From NCBI RefSeq assembly GCF_006546825.1, contig NZ_VICC01000005.1, forward strand, positions 143,504-207,503: a stretch of 64,000 bases of DNA. The letters are read 5' to 3'. The notes beneath the pieces were generated by a model that saw only the letters and a list, made by a program, of their open reading frames with translations, was not told the DNA's origin and ran no database searches. This DNA is from Actinomyces oris (GTDB taxonomy: Bacteria; Actinomycetota; Actinomycetes; Actinomycetales; Actinomycetaceae). Every line of letters begins with the position of its first letter. The first letter of the stretch is position 1. The position numbers and the translations under genes are program-made. This document shows, one piece after another, positions 15,312-22,536 of this stretch.

Positions 15312-17399
15312 ATGAGCCCGACCACCCCCCACCCCGCCCCCCTCGACGCATCCAGGCTCCTGGAGGCCCTCGACCCCGACCAGCGCGAGGTCGCCGAGCA
15401 CCTCGAAGGCCCCCTGTGCGTCCTGGCCGGCGCCGGCACCGGCAAGACCCGGGCCATCACCTACCGCATCGCCCACGGCGTGGCCACCGGCGCCTACCAG
15501 GCCACCCAGGTTCTGGCCGTGACCTTCACCGCCCGCGCCGCCGGAGAGATGCGCTCGCGCCTGGCCGACCTCGGCGTCCCCGGCGTCCAGGCCCGCACCT
15601 TCCACGCCGCCGCCCTGCGCCAGCTCACCTACTTCTGGCCCACCGCCATCGGCGGACGGCGCCCCGACATCCAGGCCCACAAGGCGCCCCTGGTCGGCGC
15701 CGCCGCCCGCCGCCTGGGCCTGCCCACTGACCGGGCCACCGTGCGGGACCTGGCCGCCGAGGTCGAGTGGGCCAAGGTCACCATGACCCTGCCCGAGGAC
15801 TACGCCCAGGCCGCCGTCGCCGCCGGCCGCACCGGCGTGGCCGGGCAGGAGGCGGCCACGGTCGCCCAGGTCCTGTCCCTCTACGAGGAGGCCAAGACCG
15901 AGCGCGGCGTCATCGACTTCGAGGACGTGCTCCTGCTGACCATCGGGATCCTCCTGGATCGCGAGGATGTCGCCGCCCAGGTGCGCGGCCAGTACAAGCA
16001 CTTCGTCGTCGACGAGTACCAGGACGTCTCCCCGCTCCAGCAGCGCCTGCTGGACCTGTGGCTGGGCAGGCGCCGCCAGCTGTGCGTCGTCGGTGACGTC
16101 TCCCAGACCATCTACTCCTTCACCGGCGCCACGCCGGCGTTCCTCACCGGTTTCACCACCCGTTACGAGGGCGCGCGTACCGTGCGCCTGAGCCGCGACT
16201 ACCGTTCCACTCCGCAGGTCGTCTCCCTGGCCAACCGGGTCCTCTCCCGCTCGCGGCGCGGGGGCGGCGGCCTGCACCTGCCCGCAGGCGCCGTCGAGCT
16301 GGTCGCCCAGCGGCCCAGCGGCCCCGCCGTGCGCTTCGAGACCTACGACGACGACATCGCCGAGGCCGAGGGCGCCGTCGCCCAGGTGCGCCGCCTGCAG
16401 GCCGCCGGGGTCCCCCTGAGCGAGATCGCGATCCTGTACCGCACCAACTCCCAGTCCGAGGTCTTCGAGCAGGCCCTGGCCGGAGCCCAGATCGGATACC
16501 TCGTGCGCGGCGGCGAGCGCTTCTTCGAGCGTGAGGAGGTCAAACGCGCCATGGCCGTCATCCTCGGGGCCGCCCGCACCGAGAAGGCCACCCTGACCGG
16601 AGACCTCGGCCAGGACGCGCGCACCGTCCTGTCCCGCGAGGGCTGGAGCGAGGAGCCGCCCGCCCCCCGCGGAGCCGTGCGCGAGCGCTGGGACGCCCTC
16701 AACGCCCTGGTGGCCCTGGCAGACGAGATGGCCCAGACCCGCGGCGCCGACCTCGACGCCTTCCACACCGAGCTGCGTGAGCGCGCCGACGCCCAGAATG
16801 CCCCCACCGTCGAGGGCGTCACCCTGTCCTCCCTGCACGCCGCCAAGGGCCTGGAGTGGGACGCCGTCATCCTCGCCGGCGTCTGCGAGGGCCTGCTGCC
16901 GATCTCCCTGGCCGAAGGGCAGGCCGCCATCGAGGAGGAGCGGCGCCTGCTCTACGTGGGCGTCACCCGCGCGCGCGAGCACCTCATCATCTCCTACGCC
17001 CGCGCCCGCAACGCCGGAGGGCGGGCCTCCCGCAAACCCTCCCGCTTCCTGGACGGCCTGTGGCCCACCGGCCACGGCAGCCGAGACGCCTCCCGACACC
17101 AGGGCCGCCAAAGCGCCAAGGAACGCTCCCGACAGTCCGCCGCCGACTTCGAGGCCAACAACGACCCCCGCACCATCGCCCTGTTCGAGGAGCTGCGGGC
17201 CTGGCGCTCCCAGATCGCCAAGGAGCGGTCCAGGCCCGCCTACACGGTCTTCGCCGACGCCACCTTGCGGGACATCGCCGTCGTCAAACCGACCAGCCTG
17301 CCCCAGCTCTCCCTCATCCGCGGCGTGGGCGCCACCAAGCTTCAGGAATACGGAGGGCCGGTCCTGGCTCTTCTGCGCGATTTCGAGGCCGGGGACTGA
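15312..17399 (+). CDS. uvrD2: UvrD2-type superfamily 1 DNA helicase with HRDC domain
   Basis: A 3'-5' DNA helicase of 695 residues. Motifs in order: GAGTGKT (Walker A, 40-46), VTFTARAAGEM (Ia), VVDEYQDVS (Walker B), VGDVSQTIYSFTGA (III), LSRDYRST (IV), SSLHAAKGLEWD (V) and RLLYVGVTRARE (VI). A C-terminal HRDC domain (about 620-690) contains the RGVGATKLQEYG turn. This layout is that of mycobacterial UvrD2, and nudC-uvrD2 adjacency is also conserved. The mycobacterial protein has a four-cysteine module between motor and HRDC; here that linker (about 575-620) contains no cysteine. The start is ATG at 15312 without a strong ribosome binding site. It faces the ThiF-like gene with only 30 bp between their stops. 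Confidence 0.93.
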   Translation: MSPTTPHPAPLDASRLLEALDPDQREVAEHLEGPLCVLAGAGTGKTRAITYRIAHGVATGAYQATQVLAVTFTARAAGEMRSRLADLGVPGVQARTFHAAALRQLTYFWPTAIGGRRPDIQAHKAPLVGAAARRLGLPTDRATVRDLAAEVEWAKVTMTLPEDYAQAAVAAGRTGVAGQEAATVAQVLSLYEEAKTERGVIDFEDVLLLTIGILLDREDVAAQVRGQYKHFVVDEYQDVSPLQQRLLDLWLGRRRQLCVVGDVSQTIYSFTGATPAFLTGFTTRYEGARTVRLSRDYRSTPQVVSLANRVLSRSRRGGGGLHLPAGAVELVAQRPSGPAVRFETYDDDIAEAEGAVAQVRRLQAAGVPLSEIAILYRTNSQSEVFEQALAGAQIGYLVRGGERFFEREEVKRAMAVILGAARTEKATLTGDLGQDARTVLSREGWSEEPPAPRGAVRERWDALNALVALADEMAQTRGADLDAFHTELRERADAQNAPTVEGVTLSSLHAAKGLEWDAVILAGVCEGLLPISLAEGQAAIEEERRLLYVGVTRAREHLIISYARARNAGGRASRKPSRFLDGLWPTGHGSRDASRHQGRQSAKERSRQSAADFEANNDPRTIALFEELRAWRSQIAKERSRPAYTVFADATLRDIAVVKPTSLPQLSLIRGVGATKLQEYGGPVLALLRDFEAGD

Positions 17400-17429
17400 C
17401 CGGCCCGAGGCACTCCTGCCCGACGGCGG

Positions 17430-18410
17430 TCACAGCTGCGAGCACAGGCACTCGGGGTGACGCTCCCAGGCCCTGTGCCGCCCCCGGGGCTCCTGGCCCG
17501 TGACCTCCACCGAGTGCGTGGACCACCACGCGGCCGAGCCTGCGCTCGTCTCCCCGCCCGGTTCAGTCTCGTCCCCGGCGCGGTCGGCCCCGGAAGCCTG
17601 GGCCACCAGCGTGTCGATGACGGCCCGCGCCGTCGACGCCGCCGCCTCGTGCAGGACCAGGTGCTCGACCTCCGGCATGGGCAGGGTGCGCATCTGCGTG
17701 GCCAGCGCCGGCCAGCACGGGTCGGCGTCCCTCTCCCACAGGTCCAGGCAGGTCGAGCACGGACCCTGACCGTTGAGTACCGGGCCGATGCGCACCCCCG
17801 CCTCGCCGACGACGACCGGCAGGTGCACCACGTCCTCCTGAGCGAGCCGGCGCGCGAGCAGCGGCTCGACCACGTGCGCGTCCACCGTCACCATGACATC
17901 GGGGCGGGTGCGCAAAGGCGCCCGCGTCCGCAGGGCCGGGAAACGTGCCGACAGCAGCGGAGCCAGGCCCCCGTCCTGCGGGGAACGGGTGGACAGGATC
18001 GTGCCCACCCCGGCCTCCGCCAGCCACAGAGCCGCCTCCTGAGCCAGAGCACTCACGCCGTGAACAGCCAGGACGGCCTGGGACAGGACCGCGCCACGGC
18101 CCTTGGCGTCAGCTCCGAGCCGGTCCCAGTAGACGCCGTCGGCCCCACCGAGCTCGCTGGTCGCCGAGGCCACCAGCACCCCCTGACGCTCAAGGTCCGC
18201 GACGATCTCACGCGCCCGCGCCACCGGCACCCGGCTGCGCCGGGCGGCCCGGTAGACGCCCGTGCTCTCCAGGCTGCGCGCGAACTCATCGAGCAGGCGC
18301 TGCTCGGCCAGGCTCAGGTCACTGACAATGGTGCGCCGCCCGGGACTCGTCCCGATCTGGCTGACGCCCTGCTGGCGCCACAGGATGGCGCACCCACCAC
18401 GTACACGCAT
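17430..18410 (-). CDS. ThiF/cyclodehydratase-like protein with winged-helix N-terminus
   Basis: The 326-residue protein has an N-terminal winged-helix-like segment (about 33-82, SLAEQRLLDEFARSLEST to LERQGVLV). An E1-like core region follows (about 105-300). Paired cysteines CSTC (218-221) and CLC (321-323) form a likely structural zinc site, as in ThiF-type and TOMM cyclodehydratase partner proteins. Proteins of this type are annotated as bacteriocin biosynthesis cyclodehydratase-like or leader-peptide-binding. There is no YcaO partner, dehydrogenase or precursor peptide nearby, and no clear ATP-binding GxGxxG, so it is not a functional azole-peptide cluster. A similar gene (Rv3196 region) sits near uvrD2 in mycobacteria. 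AGGAGG precedes the ATG. Function unknown. Confidence 0.65.
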   Translation of the reverse strand: MRVRGGCAILWRQQGVSQIGTSPGRRTIVSDLSLAEQRLLDEFARSLESTGVYRAARRSRVPVARAREIVADLERQGVLVASATSELGGADGVYWDRLGADAKGRGAVLSQAVLAVHGVSALAQEAALWLAEAGVGTILSTRSPQDGGLAPLLSARFPALRTRAPLRTRPDVMVTVDAHVVEPLLARRLAQEDVVHLPVVVGEAGVRIGPVLNGQGPCSTCLDLWERDADPCWPALATQMRTLPMPEVEHLVLHEAAASTARAVIDTLVAQASGADRAGDETEPGGETSAGSAAWWSTHSVEVTGQEPRGRHRAWERHPECLCSQL

Positions 18411-18537
18411 CGTGCCTCCTCACAGTCCTCCCGGAACCCGAAGGGGCGCCGGGAGATCGACGTCCTGGCAAGCGCGTCAGGACACGGTGCGACAGTGGCA
18501 CGGGGCGCGTCCAAGCCACCAGAGGCAGTTACCGGCC

Positions 18538-18546
18538 TGTGGATAA
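18538..18546 (-). promoter_or_regulatory. Consensus DnaA box
   Basis: TGTGGATAA, the reverse complement of TTATCCACA, in the 168-bp spacer between the Lon-like protease gene and the ThiF-like gene. It is a single isolated box. Confidence 0.4.
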
Positions 18547-18578
18547 CTGTCCCCGGCCGAGCGCCGGGTCAGCGGGGG

Positions 18579-19826
18579 TCACTTGGCCGAGCATGTGGCC
18601 AGGCCGGAGGTGTCGCCCGAGGCGATCGCCTCGGTGGCGGTGACGGCCTCGTGCAGCGTGCCGACGGCGAAGACCTGCATGCCCTTGGGCTCATGGCCCT
18701 TGACCTCGTCACAGTTGCTCGCCGGGGCCAGGAAGTACGTGGAGCCCGCCTTGCGGGCACCGGCCATCTTCTGCTGGATACCGCCGATGGGGCCGACCTG
18801 GCCGTTGATGTCGATCGTCCCGGTCCCGGAGATGTCCTTACCGCCGGTCAGCGCCCCCGGGGTGATCTCGTCAACGACCCCCAGGGCGAACATCATGCCG
18901 GCACTGGGGCCGCCGACGTCGGACAGGCCGAAGGTGGCGTCCACCTTGCTGTCCACCGAGATCTTCAGGCTCAGCCCCAGCAGGGAACCGGTCGTCCCCT
19001 CCTGCGGGGCGATCGTGGTGAGCGCGGCGGCCACCTGCTGATCGCCGCGGCGCACCCCGAGGGTCACCCGAGTGCCCTCGGCAATGGTGGTCATGAGCTC
19101 TTTCAGCTGGGAGAAGGAGGTGATGGTCGTGGCCTGGCCGCCCTCAGGAGTGATGGTCTCCAGGACGTCTCCGGCCTGGACCTCGGTCGAGGTCTGCTGC
19201 TCGGCCACCTCGGTGACGGTCAGGTGCATGGCTCCGGCCTTGCCGGTCTCCACGAGCGCGGCGATGACGGCGGAGTCCTGCGAGGCGGTCATCTGAGCCT
19301 TGCCGGTCTCCTCGACCTGCTCGGCGCTCTGATCCTGCGGGCACACCTCGTTACGGTCCACGATCCGCTTGTCCGCGGAGAACCAGGCGGCGATGAGGTC
19401 GGCGGTGGTCACCGGGTAGCCGGGGCAGCCCGACACCGAGACCGTCGTCATCCGCAGGGCGCCCTGGGTCGGGTAGGTCTCGGTTCCCGAGACCTTCAGG
19501 ACGTCCTGGCTCGACGACGAGCCGTTGTCCAGCACGTTCCAGGTCGGGCCGGGAGCCTCGATGACCACGTTGATCGGCACCGTGAAGACGGCGACGATGA
19601 GGGCCACCACCACCAGGACCGCCCCGACCGCCGCAGTGCGCCGCAGCCTGCGTCGGCGCCGGTCCTGTGGGGAGGGCTGCGCTTGCGGAGCCTCGGCGTG
19701 CTCGGCCCGGTCGAGCCGATCATCCTCAGGCTCCGGGGCCGGCCGGGTGTCGTCAGGGGCGAGCGAGCCCGCGGCGTCGACGGCGTCGTGCTGGTCTGGG
19801 TGCGTCACGCGCTCATCATGCGACAT
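18579..19826 (-). CDS. PDZ-domain Lon-type (S16) membrane-anchored protease
   Basis: The 415-residue protein has an acidic N-terminal tail, an RRRRLRR stop-transfer cluster and one membrane helix at about 62-85, so the bulk is extracytoplasmic. A PDZ domain lies near 215-290 (EVQAGDVLETITPEGG). The C-terminal S16 domain has its catalytic Ser in GGPSAGMMFALG and catalytic Lys in GGIQQKMAGARKAG, the Ser-Lys dyad of Lon proteases, without an AAA+ module. I chose the ATG at 19826 (MSHDERV); the frame extends 55 codons further upstream but there encodes an Arg/Cys-rich stretch unlike a protein N-terminus. It is divergent from the zincin gene, and orthologues occupy the same neighbourhood in mycobacteria (Rv3194c). 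The substrate is unknown. Confidence 0.9.
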   Translation of the reverse strand: MSHDERVTHPDQHDAVDAAGSLAPDDTRPAPEPEDDRLDRAEHAEAPQAQPSPQDRRRRRLRRTAAVGAVLVVVALIVAVFTVPINVVIEAPGPTWNVLDNGSSSSQDVLKVSGTETYPTQGALRMTTVSVSGCPGYPVTTADLIAAWFSADKRIVDRNEVCPQDQSAEQVEETGKAQMTASQDSAVIAALVETGKAGAMHLTVTEVAEQQTSTEVQAGDVLETITPEGGQATTITSFSQLKELMTTIAEGTRVTLGVRRGDQQVAAALTTIAPQEGTTGSLLGLSLKISVDSKVDATFGLSDVGGPSAGMMFALGVVDEITPGALTGGKDISGTGTIDINGQVGPIGGIQQKMAGARKAGSTYFLAPASNCDEVKGHEPKGMQVFAVGTLHEAVTATEAIASGDTSGLATCSAK

Positions 19827-19881
19827 CTTCCTGAGGAAGACGCGCAGAAACCGACACGAACCCGGCACGAACTCGACACAC

Positions 19882-19936
19882 TGCCGGCACGTCGCAGACC
19901 CGGTGCCGACCCTGTGCCGGCACGTTGCCGACCCGG
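19882..19936. repeat. Two 22-bp direct repeats in divergent promoter region
   Basis: TGCCGGCACGTCGCAGACCCGG at 19882-19903 and a copy with two mismatches at 19915-19936, spaced 33 bp start to start (about three helical turns). They lie between the divergent protease and zincin genes. They could be a tandem regulator site. Confidence 0.4.
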
Positions 19937-20098
19937 AGAGGACACGGGCCCGACCGAGACGGAGCGGGCACGCCGTCGGCGAACGGGACATAGCCCCGGC
20001 ACAGGAATGGGTGCGACCATAGGGCCGTTAGCGACAGTGTCCGGGCGCCCCAGACGGCCCGGACGATGCCCAAGGACGACCCGGCGAGAGGAAACCCC

Positions 20099-21661
20099 GT
20101 GAGCGAGGACGCCTTCGACGAGCTCGAGAAGATGCTCGCATCACTGTTCGGCGAGCAGATGGCCTCCGACGCCGTCAGCGCCCTGCGCTCATCCGGGGTG
20201 GATCCCAGCTCCATCGCCCAGATGCCGGGGGTGGGGGACATCTCCCAGCTCAGTCCCGCCCAGCTGCTGGCGATGCGCGCCCAGTTCCAGCAGATGTTCT
20301 CCGCCTCCACCGCCGAGCCGGTCAACTGGCAGATGGGCCAGGAGCTGGCCCTCCAGCAGGCGCGCGGCGACGGCGACCCCACGGTGACCGCCGCGGTCGC
20401 CGAGTCCACGCGCCAGGCCCTTCAGGTAGCCGACCTGTGGCTGGATACGGCCACCGAGTTCATGCCGGCCCCCGGACAGCGGGAGGCATGGAGCCGCAGC
20501 AGCTGGGTCGAGCGCACGCTGCCGGTGTGGAAGGACGTGTGCGCCCCGGTGGCCGAGGCCGTCACCACCGCCCTGGCCCGCACCCTGGAGAAGCAGATTC
20601 AGGAGATGCCGGCCGAGATGGGGCAGGCCGCCCAGCAGATGGGGGCGCTCGGATCCATCATGCGCACCATGGCCGGCACGGCCTTCGGTCTCCAGATCGG
20701 CCAGGCCATCGGCGAGCTCGCCAAGGAGGCGCTGGGGGCCACCGACACCGGCCTGCCCCTGACCCGTGAGCCCGGTACGGCACTGGTTCCCGCCAATGTG
20801 GTCGCCTTCGCCGAGGGGCTGGAGGTCGACGAGGACGAGGCCCGCATGTTCCTGGCCGTGCGGGAGGCCGCCACCGCCCGCCTCTACGCCCACGTGCCCT
20901 GGCTGCGCGGGCAGGTGCTCCAGGCAGTGGTCGCCTACGCCCGCGAGATCCGCATCGACACCGAGACCCTGGAGTCCGCCGTGGCCCAGGTCGACCCCAA
21001 CGACCCCGACGCCCTGCGCGAGGCCCTTGAGAGCGGGCTGTTCGCGCCCCAGGAGACGGCGGCCCAGCGCGAGGCCCTGGAGGACCTGGAGACGCTCCTG
21101 GCACTCGTTGAGGGCTGGGTCGAGGTGGTCACCGCCCGCGCCGCCGCACCGCACCTGCCCCACCTCATGGCACTGGCCGAGATGATGCGCCGGCGCCGGG
21201 CCCAGGGCGGCGCCGCCGAGCAGGTCTTCGCCCGCCTCATCGGGCTGACCTTCCGTCCCCGCCGGGCCCGGGAGGCCGCCGAGCTGTGGGCCCACCTGGG
21301 CGCCCAGGCCGGTGACGCCGAGCGCGACGCCTTCTGGAACCACCCCGACGTCATGCCCACGGCCTCCGAGCTCGCCAACCCCAAGGACTTCCTCACCATG
21401 CGGCGCATGGCCCAGGACATCGACGCCGAGATCGACGCCGACCTGGCCTCCCTGCTGGACGGGACCCTCGGGTACGCCGAGGGCGCCAAGGAAGCCGACG
21501 AGAACAGCCCCGAGGGCCTCGGGGACCGGAGCCCTGCCTCCGCCGACGCCGCCGCCCAGGAACCCGACCAGTCAGCCGACCCCGCCTCGGCCGGCGCCGA
21601 GGGCGAGGACTCGCCCGGAGAGCCCGACGAGCAGGACCTGACCGGCACGGACAAGGACTGA
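20099..21661 (+). CDS. DUF2342 / zincin-like protein (annotated zinc-dependent metalloprotease)
   Basis: The 520-residue protein begins (from the GTG) SEDAFDELEKMLASLFG, followed by an all-helical body with the family segments WVERTLPVWKDVCAPV, GSIMRTMAGTAFGLQIGQAIGELAKEALG, YAHVPWLRGQVLQAV and LVEGWVEVVTARA. The family is related to zincins and is often called a hydrolase or metalloprotease. In this subfamily the metal motif is not a standard HExxH: the expected EGH position reads EGW, so activity is doubtful. The last 75 residues are acidic and disordered. The GTG at 20099 has AGAGGAAA just upstream; an ATG at 20066 would add 11 residues. The mycobacterial orthologue (Rv3195) is also divergent from the PDZ protease. 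Confidence 0.8.
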   Translation: MSEDAFDELEKMLASLFGEQMASDAVSALRSSGVDPSSIAQMPGVGDISQLSPAQLLAMRAQFQQMFSASTAEPVNWQMGQELALQQARGDGDPTVTAAVAESTRQALQVADLWLDTATEFMPAPGQREAWSRSSWVERTLPVWKDVCAPVAEAVTTALARTLEKQIQEMPAEMGQAAQQMGALGSIMRTMAGTAFGLQIGQAIGELAKEALGATDTGLPLTREPGTALVPANVVAFAEGLEVDEDEARMFLAVREAATARLYAHVPWLRGQVLQAVVAYAREIRIDTETLESAVAQVDPNDPDALREALESGLFAPQETAAQREALEDLETLLALVEGWVEVVTARAAAPHLPHLMALAEMMRRRRAQGGAAEQVFARLIGLTFRPRRAREAAELWAHLGAQAGDAERDAFWNHPDVMPTASELANPKDFLTMRRMAQDIDAEIDADLASLLDGTLGYAEGAKEADENSPEGLGDRSPASADAAAQEPDQSADPASAGAEGEDSPGEPDEQDLTGTDKD

Positions 21662-21721
21662 GGCGCACGGGGCCACGCAGCTCCGGTGACCAGCGCCGAG
21701 TGCTCTCCCGACGGTGACCGG

Positions 21722-22315
21722 CTACAGGAAGGTCGCCTCCAGGGCCTCGACCAGGCCGGGGACCAGGCGCTCGCCCTGATAGAGCGAGGCGTCGTCGTCG
21801 TGACTGCGTGAGCGCAGTACGCACCAGGACTGCCCGCCGCGCAGGACCCCCACCACCATGCGGATGTCCTCGCGGTCCGGGCGCTCCTGGAGGAAGGCCA
21901 GACGCTGGGCGGCATCGGTGATGGCCTCGGCCTCCTCCTGGGCCGCAGGCGGCAGGACCAGCCGCTCGACGCTGATGGCGGCGCCGTGGACGGAGTCGGG
22001 CCAGGCGAGCTGGGCCAACAGGTGCTCCAGGTCCGCGGCGGGCGGCAGCCCGTCCTGCTCCACCACCATGAGCAGCTCGGGGTTCGTGCGGGCCTCCTCC
22101 ACGGTGGCGGTATCCAGGAGGTCGGCCACGTCCGGGTCGGCCTCAAGAGCCTCGGCGGTGCGCACCAGCGCGAAGACGCGCACCGGCTGGTCCCAGCCGT
22201 GGGCCGCCACGTGAGTCTCGGTCTCCGTCACCGCGCGGGCCAGGGCCCCTGCCGATAAGGCTGCGGCTCGACCCGCCCCCGCGGTGGTCGCCTCGTCATG
22301 CATTGTGTCAGTCAC
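21722..22315 (-). CDS. PPA1309-family protein
   Basis: A 197-residue soluble acidic protein. It has the features of the actinobacterial PPA1309 family: ALARAVTETETHVAAHGWDQPVRVFALVRTAEAL near the N-terminus, a central PPAADLEHLLAQLAWPDSVHGAAISVERLVLP, and a C-terminal DIRMVVGVLRGGQSWCVLRSRSHDDD followed by LVPGLVEALEATF. Biochemical function is unknown. It stands between the zincin gene (convergent, 60 bp between stops) and UPF0182 (divergent), the usual place for this family. The start is a GTG. An internal ATG five codons later would also be acceptable. Confidence 0.8.
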   Translation of the reverse strand: MTDTMHDEATTAGAGRAAALSAGALARAVTETETHVAAHGWDQPVRVFALVRTAEALEADPDVADLLDTATVEEARTNPELLMVVEQDGLPPAADLEHLLAQLAWPDSVHGAAISVERLVLPPAAQEEAEAITDAAQRLAFLQERPDREDIRMVVGVLRGGQSWCVLRSRSHDDDASLYQGERLVPGLVEALEATFL

Positions 22316-22536
22316 GCCGCCATCGTCTCACTGGTGGCGCCTCCTCCTCCAATGACGAGGCTTCATCAGTCAGGGGGCGCGCCCTGCCACCCGAGGCGTT
22401 TTCTCATCCTGGAGAAGGTTATGGCCGTGTCAGAGGTGTGTGGGACGATGGTCCGAGCGGCCCCTCCGGCCGATGACGCCATGTTTCACCGTGTGCGAGG
22501 CGGCGTCACCACGCACGTCAGACAGGGAGCAGGATC

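Noticed and set aside
19827..19991. Upstream extension of the PDZ-protease frame by 55 codons
   Set aside because: Encodes Arg/Cys-rich sequence derived from the direct repeats, with no family similarity; the start at 19826 is preferred.
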